Part shown: positions 11,428-21,746 of the stretch, piece by piece
Numbering within the stretch: position 1 is the stretch's first letter
Layout: every line of letters begins with the position of its first letter
Origin: Methanobacterium sp964452085
Lineage (GTDB): Archaea; Methanobacteriota; Methanobacteria; Methanobacteriales; Methanobacteriaceae
Direction of reading: 5' to 3'
NCBI GenBank assembly: GCA_964452085.1
Contig: CAYVKL010000001.1
Coordinates: 248,001-312,000 of the forward strand
DNA: 64,000 nt
Notes under the pieces: model-generated
Told to the model about the DNA's origin: nothing
Databases searched by the model: none
What the model saw: the letters and a program-made list of their open reading frames with translations, nothing else
Program-made: the position numbers and the translations under genes

Positions 11428-12168
11428 TTAATCGGGATTATCTACCTTAAATGCCACCACATAGCCGTTGATCCTCTGCTTGTAATCTTTTATTGGAGTA
11501 ACTGTGCCTTTTACCTTTACCTGCGATCCATCCACAGATATTACAGGATTCCCATCTGCGAGAACATCTTCTAGAAAAGATTCATCCTTTACTTCAGACA
11601 AAGCGAAAAAAACTTCATCTAAATCTTTGCCCAACGCTTTGTCCTTTGGCCATCCGGTTAATGTCTCAGCAAGGGAATTTATAAAGCGTATTTGACCAGT
11701 AGAATTAGTTGCAATAACAGCTTCACTGGTTTTATGTAAGATGGTGGCGGAGATTTGATCATGTTCTTTTTCCATCTGGTGCCGGTATAATGTTATCTCT
11801 ATGGCTGCGTGAAGTTCACTTTCTTCAAAAGGTTTGCTTAACATTCCCTGACCTTTAACCAGGAAGCCAGAGGGTTCAGTTAGTTTAGCTCTTTCAACTG
11901 TCTTTTCATCAGAAAAAGCGGTGAGATATATGACTGGTATGTCGTATTGTTTTCTTATCTTAGCAGCGGCTTCAATACCATCCATTTCTCCTTCTAACTT
12001 TATATCCATAAGCACCAGATCTGGCTCTAACCTTCCAGCCTGTTGGACGGCATCTTCACCAGCAGCACATATTATGGGTACTTTGTAACCTGCAAACTCC
12101 AGTCCTGCTCGAATATCTTCAGCAGTGATTCTTTCATCTTCCACCACCAGAATAGTTGCACTGGCCAT
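11428..12168 (-). CDS. response regulator with REC and PAS domains (copy 2)
   Basis: 246 residues, clearly a tandem paralogue of the downstream copy: same REC domain (Glu10, Asp11, Asp55, Thr83) and PAS domain (HKTSEAVIATNSTGQIRFIN near 144-163). The loop before KPF is again lengthened, here GFLVKGQGMLSKPF, differing in sequence from its neighbour. The pair lies 42 bases apart and is probably cotranscribed. In methanogens, REC-PAS proteins usually receive phosphate from orphan PAS-type kinases elsewhere. The function in this organism is unknown. Confidence 0.88.
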   Translation of the reverse strand: MASATILVVEDERITAEDIRAGLEFAGYKVPIICAAGEDAVQQAGRLEPDLVLMDIKLEGEMDGIEAAAKIRKQYDIPVIYLTAFSDEKTVERAKLTEPSGFLVKGQGMLSKPFEESELHAAIEITLYRHQMEKEHDQISATILHKTSEAVIATNSTGQIRFINSLAETLTGWPKDKALGKDLDEVFFALSEVKDESFLEDVLADGNPVISVDGSQVKVKGTVTPIKDYKQRINGYVVAFKVDNPD

Positions 12169-12282
12169 ATCTCTGAACTCCCGAGGTATAGAAATTAATA
12201 TTAATCCAAATTAATTAGTTATTTATTAATTATGTCATAACCATCTTATAAGGATTTTTTTAGATGGTTCAAAACAATAAGA

Positions 12283-13800
12283 TTACCTTTCCATCAGGAT
12301 CTTATTGATTGCATCTAAAACAGCCTCTACACTAGCCATAACCACATCTTCGACTGTGGATCGTCCGGTAGCACTGTTACCTTCCCCATCAGCTAGAATC
12401 ACAAACACTTCTGCCAATGCATTTGTTCCACCAGTAATGGCCTCGATATTGTATTCTCTAAGTTCAATATCTGCGGTTTCCCTTACCAAACTTTGAATAG
12501 CATTAATAGCTGCATCAACTGGACCTACACCCGTTTTAGCTGCAGTTTTAATCTTCCCATCAATGTTAAGTTTAACCGTAGCCGTAGGGAGCACATTATC
12601 TCCAGTCATGACAGTAAAACCTTCCAGTTTGACTTTTTCTTCCTTAGGTTTTCCTAAGACTGTTTCAGCCAGTGCCTGGAGATCAGCGTCAGTTACCATC
12701 TTGCCCTTATCTCCCAGCTTTTTTACCTGATCGTAAAGGCTGCAGAACTGATCTTCATCCATTTCAATGTCATAATCATCCAGTTTAGATCTTATTGCCC
12801 TGGCACCAGTGTGTTTTCCCATTACTATGCGGCGAGTATGCCCCACCATCTCAGGTTTCATAGGTTCGTATGTTTCGGCCTTCTCTAGAACCCCATGAAC
12901 ATGTATTCCTGCTTCATGGGCAAATGCATTCTCACCTACAATGGCCTTATTTGGGGGCATTTTAACCCCAGTTATTCTTGAAACTAGTTCAGAGGTACCC
13001 ACTAATAGTTCAGTTGTGATATTGGTCTTGATATCATAGCTAGTCATAAGGGCCATTACCACCTCTTCCAGAGAGGTGTTTCCTGCTCGTTCACCTAAAC
13101 CATTTATTGTGGCATGAACTTGTTCTGCTCCGGCTTCAACTGCTGCAAGGCTGTTGGCCACTGCCAGGCCAAAATCATCATGACAGTGCACACTTATAGG
13201 GATATTTACCAAATCTTTAAGGTCCCCTACAAGTTTACGCATTGATGCTGGAACCATAACTCCCACCGTATCCGGGACATTGATTACATCTGCCCCAGCA
13301 CCTTCTACTGCAGAGTAAATGGTTTTAAGGAATTCAAACTCGGTCCGGGTTGCATCTTCTGCCGAAAACTCTGCTATAATTCCATGATCTTTAATATACT
13401 CCACAGCATCCACTGCTTTAGCTAGGATTTCTTCCTGACTCATGTGTAACTTGAATTCCCGATGAAGGGGAGATGTGCCAATGAAGGTGTGAATGTAATC
13501 CACATCAGAATTTAGGGCTGCGTCTAAGTCTTCCTGCAGTACTCTTGCCAAACCACATACTTGTGCATTCAGTCCCAGACTTTTAATTTCTCGGGCAGCT
13601 TTCTGCTCACCCAGTGATGCGGCTGGAAAACCAACTTCTATAACATCAACCCCTAATCTGTCCAGCCTTTTAGCTATTCTAATCTTTTCGTCCGGCGTTA
13701 TTGCCACTCCCGGCGTTTGTTCGCCATCTCGGAGGGTGGTGTCGAATATTCGCACCTTTTCAGGTAGTTTCATTTCTTTCTTTACATTTTCAATGTACAT
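12283..13800 (-). CDS. leuA: 2-isopropylmalate synthase
   Basis: Condenses acetyl-CoA with 2-oxoisovalerate, the first committed step to leucine. 505 residues: HMGL-like TIM barrel (catalytic and metal motifs FDTTLRDGEQTPG at 19-31, SVHCHDDFGLA, NGLGERAGNTSLEE) and a C-terminal regulatory LeuA dimer domain from about residue 375. Methanogens also have the paralogues citramalate synthase and homocitrate synthase. I choose LeuA because the early motif is IEVGFPAASLGE and THxFIGTSPLHRE-like, rather than the GSAITSKGE of citramalate synthase. A paralogue mix-up is the main uncertainty. Monocistronic. Confidence 0.85.
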   Translation of the reverse strand: MYIENVKKEMKLPEKVRIFDTTLRDGEQTPGVAITPDEKIRIAKRLDRLGVDVIEVGFPAASLGEQKAAREIKSLGLNAQVCGLARVLQEDLDAALNSDVDYIHTFIGTSPLHREFKLHMSQEEILAKAVDAVEYIKDHGIIAEFSAEDATRTEFEFLKTIYSAVEGAGADVINVPDTVGVMVPASMRKLVGDLKDLVNIPISVHCHDDFGLAVANSLAAVEAGAEQVHATINGLGERAGNTSLEEVVMALMTSYDIKTNITTELLVGTSELVSRITGVKMPPNKAIVGENAFAHEAGIHVHGVLEKAETYEPMKPEMVGHTRRIVMGKHTGARAIRSKLDDYDIEMDEDQFCSLYDQVKKLGDKGKMVTDADLQALAETVLGKPKEEKVKLEGFTVMTGDNVLPTATVKLNIDGKIKTAAKTGVGPVDAAINAIQSLVRETADIELREYNIEAITGGTNALAEVFVILADGEGNSATGRSTVEDVVMASVEAVLDAINKILMER

Positions 13801-13902
13801 GGGAAGACCCCTAATGGTTTGACAATATTAGTATGATCTTTAGATGGGACTTAATAAAAAAATTGTGTTAAAAAAAATTCCTTACTTATGGACTGCTAAC
13901 AG

Positions 13903-14697
13903 CTATGTGCCCATACTCAGGCTCAAGAAGTTTCTCAGTCCCGGTGCCAATCCCAGAATAAATATGGCCAACTTCAGCATGTTTCGAATTGTTCTATCCT
14001 CAACATAAGTATCAATAACATATAGCGCAGGTAATATCACTGCAATTTTTAAGGGAAACATTACAATGGCACTATCCACCAATTGGGTGAGGAAATTAGG
14101 AAGTACATGCTGTTCACCGTAGCCATAATAGTCCACTGCAATAAAAGTGGAACTAGCATCAAACAAATGGGTAAGAAGGACACCAAGGTTGAATTTGTCC
14201 TTTAAAAGACTCCATTTCAGACTTAGTAATACAAAAGGGGTTGAAATTAAGGCCCATGAACCTAAAATCTGAAATGCTGCCACCAGGTTGATGTACTGAG
14301 TGTAATAAATGTTGGGAATACACATGGCAACCCCCACAGCAAATATAATATAACGGTAATCCCAGCCGATCTTACGTTCAATTAAAACCGATACCAATAG
14401 GGTAATAATAGCTGAAATCCCGGTTAAGAGGTATATTCCGGGAGTTACCAGGATATAGGTTAAAGGGTATATCCCATTATCTACCAGGGCCCTTGCACTA
14501 GATCCAAAGAATATGAAGGGGATTAATGGAATGAAAAGATCTTTAGGGTCTTTATCTATCCATCTAAACATCCTTATGATTAAGAGAATAATCAGACCCA
14601 GCAAAATACCAAAAACTATGGTATTAAAAGTGGTGTAACCAGGCTGCAGGTAAACAAAGTTCTCCTGGATGTACTGTATGATGGAATCATAGAACAT
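13903..14697 (-). CDS. DUF63 family membrane protein
   Basis: 264 residues with about seven hydrophobic segments. The segments FIFFGSSARALVDNGIYP, THLFDASSTFIAVDYYGY and QHVLPNFL are the conserved parts of archaeal DUF63 proteins. Polar residues in the middle of the membrane segments (Asp, Ser, His) suggest an active or binding site, but no function is known. A TATA-like AGTTTAAATATT about 30 bases before the ATG suggests a leaderless mRNA. Confidence 0.8.
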   Translation of the reverse strand: MFYDSIIQYIQENFVYLQPGYTTFNTIVFGILLGLIILLIIRMFRWIDKDPKDLFIPLIPFIFFGSSARALVDNGIYPLTYILVTPGIYLLTGISAIITLLVSVLIERKIGWDYRYIIFAVGVAMCIPNIYYTQYINLVAAFQILGSWALISTPFVLLSLKWSLLKDKFNLGVLLTHLFDASSTFIAVDYYGYGEQHVLPNFLTQLVDSAIVMFPLKIAVILPALYVIDTYVEDRTIRNMLKLAIFILGLAPGLRNFLSLSMGT

Positions 14698-14772
14698 GGC
14701 ACTAGATATTGTATTAGAATATTTAAACTTATCTTAACTTGTCTAAAAGATTGTTAAAAAGAAAAATTATCC

Positions 14773-15423
14773 TTAAATTCGGCGGATCTTCTTATTTATA
14801 ACCTCTTTAAGAATTAGAGGTAGAGGTGTGCGATCCCCATAAACATTTGTCTTCCCAGAAAGGATTCCCTGTATGATACCATCTACTGAGAAATCAGCTT
14901 CCAGTTCTGTAACACAACTCCCAATAGCCCCTAAAAAATGTGCATCACTGGCACCCACCTGAGGTATGTTCCTCTCTTTAGCCATGTTTTTAGCTCTCCA
15001 ATTGGAGTATCCAAAGATGTATCGGGAGTTAAGGGTTTCCATGGCATCAACATCCACGTATTTCACCTGAGTAAATAGACCTTCTCTGTAAGTTACAAAG
15101 GGATGGGCTGCTATTGCAATTCCTCCCTGAACTCGGATTAATTCAACAGTGTCTTCTGGGGAGATTCCTGCAGGTATCTCTTCACTTACCCCCAGGGCCA
15201 CAATATGACCTTTGCTGCTTGAAATTTCCATTGCTGGAATGACAATAAGATCCTCCATTTTCCCAAAATCTTTTAACGCCTCCTCAGAACCCTTAAGAGA
15301 GTTATGATCAGCAATGGCTATAGCATCCAAGCCAATCTTGCGAGAGTGTTTAACTATATCCTTTACTGAAGCAGTAGAGTCACCAGAGTATGTGCTATGA
15401 ATATGAGGGTCAATAATCATCAT
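14773..15423 (-). CDS. PHP-domain metal-dependent phosphoesterase
   Basis: 216 residues with the PHP metal-binding pattern: DPHIHSTYSGDS at the start, IAIADHNSLKG, AMEISSSKGHIVAL, IAIAAHPF and GASDAHFLGAIG. Such proteins hydrolyse phosphate esters (for example histidinol phosphate or nucleotides) with two or three metal ions. The ATG overlaps the stop codon of the DUF1786 gene by four bases (ATGA), so the two are translationally coupled. The substrate is unknown; length is that of short archaeal PHP proteins. Confidence 0.85.
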   Translation of the reverse strand: MMIIDPHIHSTYSGDSTASVKDIVKHSRKIGLDAIAIADHNSLKGSEEALKDFGKMEDLIVIPAMEISSSKGHIVALGVSEEIPAGISPEDTVELIRVQGGIAIAAHPFVTYREGLFTQVKYVDVDAMETLNSRYIFGYSNWRAKNMAKERNIPQVGASDAHFLGAIGSCVTELEADFSVDGIIQGILSGKTNVYGDRTPLPLILKEVINKKIRRI

Positions 15424-16451
15424 GAATCTCCTTTTTGATTTCGTATTACCCTTATCAGACCGGCAGGGCCTGTCATCATCACGTCCCCACCTGGAGCTGC
15501 GTTGTGAACTTGAAGATTTGTTTCAGCAAGAATAGAACGTTTAGGTCCAGTAGCCACCACACATTTAAATGATTCTATCCCTCCTAAAGCCCATGCACCA
15601 TGACCCCCTTCACCATGAACCTCTTCATGAGTAATATTTCCTGTTGAAAGCCTGAAAACAAGTTTTTCTATTCTTTTAGGAGTTAAAAGACCAGTATGGT
15701 GCTCAAAAACCCCATTTATCTTTCCTTCTTTAATTGAAGCGGCCAGGGTGTGTCCGTTACCAACATCCATGGCAATATAATTATCTATTTTAGCTACTAC
15801 CGGATCAATGGCAGCTCCACATATGGAAGCGAATTTTGAGTCCATAATAGTTGGATTGTAATCTTTAAGCATTCTGAAAACTCCTTGCATGCGAGTAAAG
15901 TATTCCGGTGCCTGACTGTAGTAAGCAAATTCCTCAGGAGCTCGAGGAATATCGAGTTTTTCTTTTATTTTCTGGAAGCGGAAGTTTCTATCACCGACCC
16001 CTTCCTGATACCCATGATCCTGAACTGCAACACCAATATGGTCAAATTCAAGTTCGATATCAAACTGTGATAATGCTTCTTTTATAGCTATTAAATCAAC
16101 ATCTTTAAGCTCTAATTCTGCAATTTCAGGGTTTATATCACCTTGAGGAATGATCTCAATACCCATTGTTTTAACCCGTTCAAGGTCATCTCTCACTGTT
16201 CGGGCCGAGTTTTCAGTCATTAGAACCCTGTAGCCCTTATCAAGGTGGCTTTTTATGGCCCGGTTTACAGGACCTCCACCCATGGTTTCTCCACTTAAAA
16301 AAAGGTCATGATGATGTTTTCTTATTCTGTTTGCCATTATTTGTGTAGGGGATGGAAGAACCAGTTTCACTGCGTTTTCCATGGAATGATTAGAATCATA
16401 TAGCATTATATCCTGGGTGCCAGTACCCACATCAATTGCCAGAATTTTCAT
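15420..16451 (-). CDS. DUF1786 protein (ASKHA-like ATPase fold)
   Basis: 343 residues. The N-terminus ILAIDVGTGTQDIMLYD and the later NYIAMDVGNGHTLAASI are the phosphate-binding motifs of the actin/hexokinase/Hsp70 fold; EVHGEGGHGAW lies near the C-terminus. It fits DUF1786, a family old annotations link to pyruvate formate-lyase activating enzymes without proof. It is the first gene of a two-gene unit with the PHP protein. It is divergent from trpB2; a TGTACA sequence lies just after its TATA-like element. Confidence 0.75.
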   Translation of the reverse strand: MKILAIDVGTGTQDIMLYDSNHSMENAVKLVLPSPTQIMANRIRKHHHDLFLSGETMGGGPVNRAIKSHLDKGYRVLMTENSARTVRDDLERVKTMGIEIIPQGDINPEIAELELKDVDLIAIKEALSQFDIELEFDHIGVAVQDHGYQEGVGDRNFRFQKIKEKLDIPRAPEEFAYYSQAPEYFTRMQGVFRMLKDYNPTIMDSKFASICGAAIDPVVAKIDNYIAMDVGNGHTLAASIKEGKINGVFEHHTGLLTPKRIEKLVFRLSTGNITHEEVHGEGGHGAWALGGIESFKCVVATGPKRSILAETNLQVHNAAPGGDVMMTGPAGLIRVIRNQKGDS

Positions 16452-16498
16452 GTTCTATTCTATGTGTTCATTATTCATAAGCAATTCACCAATGATAA

Positions 16499-16504
16499 TG
16501 TACA
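16499..16504. promoter_or_regulatory. TGTACA, possible TRP box
   Basis: The hexamer TGTACA matches the box bound by the tryptophan repressor TrpY in Methanothermobacter (established there for the trp operon and trpB2). Here it lies about 48 bases before the DUF1786 start and 235 before trpB2, beside a TATA-like TATATATTT on the minus strand. A six-base match is weak on its own. Confidence 0.3.
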
Positions 16505-16583
16505 AATATATACAACAAAGGTTTAAATAGTACGCTGATTATATTTGTGTTTGAAATATGTGGAAGATATACACTTGAAATGT

Positions 16584-16596
16584 GTGTATAATACAC
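16584..16596. promoter_or_regulatory. perfect 13-bp palindrome upstream of trpB2
   Basis: GTGTATAATACAC is a perfect palindrome about 100 bases before the trpB2 TATA element, flanked by two direct copies of ACACTTGAAAT (16571-16581 and 16593-16603). It is a candidate operator in the DUF1786/trpB2 divergent region. No regulator is assigned from the sequence. Confidence 0.4.
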
Positions 16597-16738
16597 TTGA
16601 AATAGATGTTTAAAATAAAATAATAAAACATGAAATATAGGGTTTTTTAAATTAAAAATGTTTAAAATTTAATCAACCCCTGAAAGAAGATTATATATTA
16701 AAATTTTTTAAAAACAGAATCATATTGAGGTGAAATCC

Positions 16739-18031
<1,293 letters not shown>

Positions 18032-18035
18032 TCAT

Positions 18036-18061
18036 CTTTTTTTTTATTTCTTTATTTTTTT
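18036..18061 (+). terminator. T-rich terminator of trpB2
   Basis: Directly after the stop codon runs a tract of T with only three interruptions, typical of intrinsic termination in euryarchaea, which needs U runs rather than a hairpin. Confidence 0.6.
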
Positions 18062-18229
18062 GAGACTTATTTAATCATTAACCAGTTATTTTTTCCGTTT
18101 AATCTAATTAAAGGCGCAAATTCATTTATTTCTTTAATGTTTTAGCCCCATTTGCACCATTTCAGCGCACTCTATTTATATCAGTTAGCCATATAGATCA
18201 AATGAGACTTTAATAGGAGGATCACGTTT

Positions 18230-19450
18230 ATGTATTTAATAGGGGAAGCCTTGATCGGAAATGGTAATGAAATAGCTCACATTGACTTGGTAATTGGAGA
18301 TAAAAACGGCCCTGCCGGAACCGCCTTTGTAAACAACATGGCCAATCTATCACTGGGCCACACGCCCTTGCTTTCAGTGGTCAGACCTAACCTGATGACC
18401 AAACCAGCAACACTCATTGTACCCAAGGTCAGTGTACGCTGCCTTGATGATGCAAACAAGATATTCGGGCCAGCTCAAACCGCAGTAGGTAGAGCCGTGG
18501 CAGATGCCGTGGAAGAAGGAATTCTACCCAAAGAAAACGCCGAAGACATGGTCTTAATAATCAGTGTGTTCATCCACCCTGAAGCAACAGATTATCGTAA
18601 AATTTACCAGTACAACTATGGAGCAACCAAACTAGCCCTGAGAAGAGCTATGGAAGGATATCCATCAATTGATAAAGTATTAGCTGAAAAAGACAGAGGA
18701 GCACACCCAATTATGGGCTTCAAAGTAACCCGCTTATGGAAACCACCATACCTGCAAGTGGCACTTGACTTGGACAATATGCAGGAAATGGAACGCATCA
18801 TTGACAGCCTACCAGACCGGGAAAGAATACTCATAGAAGCAGGAACTCCCCTGGTTAAGAAGTTCGGGGTGGGAATCGTCAGCAAAATCAGAGAACTGAA
18901 AAAAGACGCCTTCATTATCGCCGACCTCAAAACCTTAGATGTTGGTCGAATTGAAGTTAAAATGGCTGCTGATGAAACTGCCGATGCCGTGGCTATTTCC
19001 GGCCTGGGTACGCAGGAATCAATGGAAAAGGCAATTCACGAGGCCCAGAAGCAGGGTATTTACTCCATCCTGGACATGATGAATGTGGATAACTTCACTG
19101 AGAAACTGGAAAAACTCACCTACAAACCAGATATTGTCCTCTTACACCGGAATGTTGACCTGGAAACCATGAAAGCTGAACGTGGTGAAGAACAGGAAGC
19201 TATGACGGAATGGGGTAACATTAACCAGATTAAAGATATTCTGGGCAAAAACGGACTGGTGGCAGTTGCCGGTGGAATCGTGCCTAAGAAAATGGATCAG
19301 GCATTGGACAGTGGTGCAGACATTATCGTAGTGGGCCGTTACATAATCGGTTCCAGAGATGTTCGCCACGCAGCCGAGGACTTCCTGGAGAAGATGCCTC
19401 AGGACCCTGACACCATGCGTTTAGCACTGGATGAAGACGAAGCACTTTAA
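18230..19450 (+). CDS. fae-hps: bifunctional formaldehyde-activating enzyme / 3-hexulose-6-phosphate synthase
   Basis: 406-residue fusion. Residues 1-165 are Fae, which couples formaldehyde to tetrahydromethanopterin; the known catalytic His17 is present (GNEIAHIDLV). Residues 166-406 are Hps, an orotidine-5-phosphate decarboxylase-like barrel (IEAGTPLVKKFG, FIIADLKTLDVG, VAVAGGIVP) that links formaldehyde and ribulose 5-phosphate, or the reverse. In archaea the reverse direction makes ribulose 5-phosphate from hexulose phosphate, with Fae trapping the released formaldehyde. Ribosome site GGAGG; ends at a clear terminator hairpin. Confidence 0.96.
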   Translation: MYLIGEALIGNGNEIAHIDLVIGDKNGPAGTAFVNNMANLSLGHTPLLSVVRPNLMTKPATLIVPKVSVRCLDDANKIFGPAQTAVGRAVADAVEEGILPKENAEDMVLIISVFIHPEATDYRKIYQYNYGATKLALRRAMEGYPSIDKVLAEKDRGAHPIMGFKVTRLWKPPYLQVALDLDNMQEMERIIDSLPDRERILIEAGTPLVKKFGVGIVSKIRELKKDAFIIADLKTLDVGRIEVKMAADETADAVAISGLGTQESMEKAIHEAQKQGIYSILDMMNVDNFTEKLEKLTYKPDIVLLHRNVDLETMKAERGEEQEAMTEWGNINQIKDILGKNGLVAVAGGIVPKKMDQALDSGADIIVVGRYIIGSRDVRHAAEDFLEKMPQDPDTMRLALDEDEAL

Positions 19451-19466
19451 ACTGAAAAAATAACCC

Positions 19467-19505
19467 CCAAGAGCATTGCAAATGCTCTTGGAATTAACTT
19501 TTTTT
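19467..19505 (+). terminator. intrinsic terminator of fae-hps
   Basis: A perfect 11-bp stem (CCAAGAGCATT, loop GCA, AATGCTCTTGG, 19467-19491) is followed by a T run at 19499-19505, 17 bases after the stop codon. Confidence 0.8.
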
Positions 19506-19630
19506 GAACATGAATATTATTTAATGTTCTAAAATTTATTAGAACTAAATTTATAATTAAAAGACTTGATTTAGAATCAAATGATACTAAAAATAAGATT
19601 ATTCTTTTTGAATAAAATTTAATTTAGATA

Positions 19631-20296
19631 TTAATCTCCATTATCATCAGAAACTTCATTATCTTTCTTGAATTTCTTTTTATATACCCAGTAAGCAACA
19701 GCAGCAATCACAATCACCGCAATGCTCAGTTCTTCAATGTATGAAATTTCATCAGCTGCGGTTTGGTAAAAACTTCCAAACTGCCATCCTATAAATCCCA
19801 GGATGAAAGCACGGACCATGGTTCCCAGGAAGGTGATGATTACATATTTTTTCAAATTGAATCGGATAAATCCACAAAAGGCACTTATGGCCACACTGGG
19901 AATAACCGGTATTGCACGAACCAAGAAGAGTAGAAGTTCGTCTGAACGACTTTTATCAAACTTTGCCTGAGCTTTTTCTACATCTTTCCATGATAATCCC
20001 AAATATTTACCCCAACGCACCAGAAAAGGTTTTCCTGCAAAATAAGTGATGGCATACACAAAAAGAGACCCAATTGTAACCCCTAAAGAAGCAGGTAAGG
20101 CAATGTTGATAAAGAGGTTGAAAAAAGATTCTGGAGAAATAGCAGCCCCTTTTAACATGATGAAACTGGTTCCCATAATTATCAGCGTGGAAGGAATAGG
20201 GGCAATAATTTCTTCGATAATACTGCCCAAAAAAACCCCCAATGGACCATAGGCTAGTAATATACTTTCTAAGTACAATATAATTTCAGCAAACAA
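19631..20296 (-). CDS. DedA/VTT family membrane protein
   Basis: 221 residues with the DedA pattern: GVFLGSIIEEIIAPIPSTL near residue 20, with the acidic pair in the first re-entrant region, and LLFLVRAIPVIPSVAISAFCGF in the middle, with the conserved Arg and Pro pair. Family members move lipid carriers (undecaprenyl phosphate or phosphatidylethanolamine) across membranes. In archaea, polyprenyl phosphate is a reasonable substrate, but this is inference. The C-terminus has one further membrane segment and a charged tail. Confidence 0.85.
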   Translation of the reverse strand: MFAEIILYLESILLAYGPLGVFLGSIIEEIIAPIPSTLIIMGTSFIMLKGAAISPESFFNLFINIALPASLGVTIGSLFVYAITYFAGKPFLVRWGKYLGLSWKDVEKAQAKFDKSRSDELLLFLVRAIPVIPSVAISAFCGFIRFNLKKYVIITFLGTMVRAFILGFIGWQFGSFYQTAADEISYIEELSIAVIVIAAVAYWVYKKKFKKDNEVSDDNGD

Positions 20297-20498
20297 ACTT
20301 ATTCACCCTTCAAATCACATTTATGACCATAAACTATTATTCATATTGGTCTCTAGAAAACAGAAATTGAACTTCATTCTTTAAAAAACATAGAGTTACT
20401 CCCCAAGATTAAAATTAATACTATTATTATGAATAAATTAATTTAAAATTCAATTAAAAAATAGAAAGTAGGTTTGATTTATGGAATAACTCATTTTT

Positions 20499-20810
20499 TT
20501 ATTTCTCACTGTCGCGACAGAAATATCGCCCTTTTATGGAGTTTTTCAGGTTATATTCCTGCCAAATAGAACACTCATCACACTTACAATGTTTTTTAGT
20601 GTTAATATCTTTACAAATAGCTTCCCCAGTTGAACAGTAAACTCCAGGAACCCTTGTCTCATCTATACGCATGGGACTGTCTAGATCCTGTTGGGTTATG
20701 AGCAACATGATTTTCTGCTTATCTTTAACACATTGACTTTCTATTTGGACTGGGCATTCACTACATAGACATTTTTGGATGTTTTCCATTGAGAAGTCTA
20801 TTTTTCTCAT
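20499..20810 (-). CDS. cysteine-rich DUF2769-like protein
   Basis: 103 residues with ten cysteines, among them CLCSECPVQIESQC at residues 14-27, YCSTGEAIC, and CKCDECSIW. The spacing suggests two metal or iron-sulfur sites. It resembles the small DUF2769 proteins I know from methanogens. No membrane segment or signal peptide. Function unknown; a redox or metal-handling role is only inferred from the Cys pattern. It stands alone, divergent from the iron-sulfur flavoprotein gene. Confidence 0.6.
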   Translation of the reverse strand: MRKIDFSMENIQKCLCSECPVQIESQCVKDKQKIMLLITQQDLDSPMRIDETRVPGVYCSTGEAICKDINTKKHCKCDECSIWQEYNLKNSIKGRYFCRDSEK

Positions 20811-20986
20811 TTTACCAACCCCATTAATTTGAAACCCCCAATTTGAAAAAACAAAAAACTCGATTTCTATGTGTTTATACTATTTTATTTCTATCTCCTG
20901 CAGAATAAATCTTTCATAAACGGAGAATATAAGAAAAAAGTTAAAACTTAATAAAGTCAAATTATCCCTATGTGGGGGAATAAATA

Positions 20987-21583
20987 GTGACAAAAACAAT
21001 TTTGGGAATATGCGGAAGCCCCAGAAAACAGGCCACAGAGCATGTACTTGACGAAGCTCTGAACATGATGGAAGAAAAAGGATATAAAACCGAACTATTC
21101 ACTGTTCGAGGTAAAGATATATTTCCATGTAAGAATTGTGATTACTGCATTCGCAAAGGGGAATGCTTGCTAAAAGATGATATGTACGAACTTTATCCCC
21201 TATTCAAGGATGTTGCAGGCATAATTATGGCCACGCCCATCTATAATGGTGGAGTCAGCGCCCAGATAAAGGCAGTGATGGATCGGACCCGTGCTGCTGC
21301 AGCAGTGGACATTGATTTTCTAAAACACAAAGTGGGTATGGTAATTTCTGTGGGAGGGGACCGTGCTGGAGGTCAGGAACTGGCCATACAGCAGATAATG
21401 ACTTTCTACATCCTCAACGGAGCCATACCAGTTAGTGGGGGACCATTTGGATCCAACCTGGGAGCAAACTTCTGGTCGCAGGACACGCTTAAAGGTGTAA
21501 AGGAAGATGAAGAAGGATTTAGAAGTCTCAAAAAAACCATTAAAAGATTTGATGAATTTCTGGAAAAGTATCATAGTGAGTAA
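20987..21583 (+). CDS. iron-sulfur flavoprotein (Isf-like NADPH-dependent FMN reductase family)
   Basis: 198 residues. Flavodoxin-like fold starting ILGICGSPRKQ, with the compact cluster motif CKNCDYCIRKGEC (Cys48, 51, 54, 60; C-x2-C-x2-C-x5-C) that marks methanogen iron-sulfur flavoproteins of the Isf type, holding FMN and a 4Fe-4S cluster. MATPIYNGGVSAQIKAVMDR contacts flavin. Isf proteins pass electrons from ferredoxin, possibly to oxygen or peroxide. The start is a GTG preceded by GGGGGAA. A ferredoxin gene lies 160 bases downstream, a plausible partner. Confidence 0.85.
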   Translation: MTKTILGICGSPRKQATEHVLDEALNMMEEKGYKTELFTVRGKDIFPCKNCDYCIRKGECLLKDDMYELYPLFKDVAGIIMATPIYNGGVSAQIKAVMDRTRAAAAVDIDFLKHKVGMVISVGGDRAGGQELAIQQIMTFYILNGAIPVSGGPFGSNLGANFWSQDTLKGVKEDEEGFRSLKKTIKRFDEFLEKYHSE

Positions 21584-21610
21584 TTCATAGAATTTCCAGG
21601 AATAATGAGA

Positions 21611-21640
21611 AGTTATAAGGTATAAGTTATAACTAATAAC
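21611..21640. repeat. TTATAAG-type palindromic repeat cluster 1
   Basis: Two TATAAG units followed by GTTATAAC and an ATAAC tail. The same motif family flanks the ParA operon at 31.6 and 32.9 kb. It lies in the gap between the iron-sulfur flavoprotein and the ferredoxin. Proposed as a candidate partition-protein site; see findings. Confidence 0.5.
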
Positions 21641-21708
21641 GCGTAATTCACCATGGAAAATTGATAAAAATAGTTAATATAGTTATTCAATTAAAGTAAA
21701 ATATATTG

Positions 21709-21733
21709 TTATAAATTATAAGTTATAAGTTAT
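21709..21733. repeat. TTATAAG-type palindromic repeat cluster 2
   Basis: TTATAAATTATAAG followed by a second TTATAAG and TTAT. Apart from a 6-base TATAAG insert there, it is the same as the start of the cluster upstream of the ParA gene (32943-32973). It ends 13 bases before the ferredoxin ATG, so it may also lie in that gene's leader or promoter. Confidence 0.55.
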
Positions 21734-21746
21734 CAGGAGAATTGTG

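Noticed and set aside
12283..13800. Citramalate synthase (cimA) or homocitrate synthase (aksA) instead of leuA
   Set aside because: The FPAASLGE and GTSPLHRE segments fit isopropylmalate synthase better; left as a stated uncertainty.
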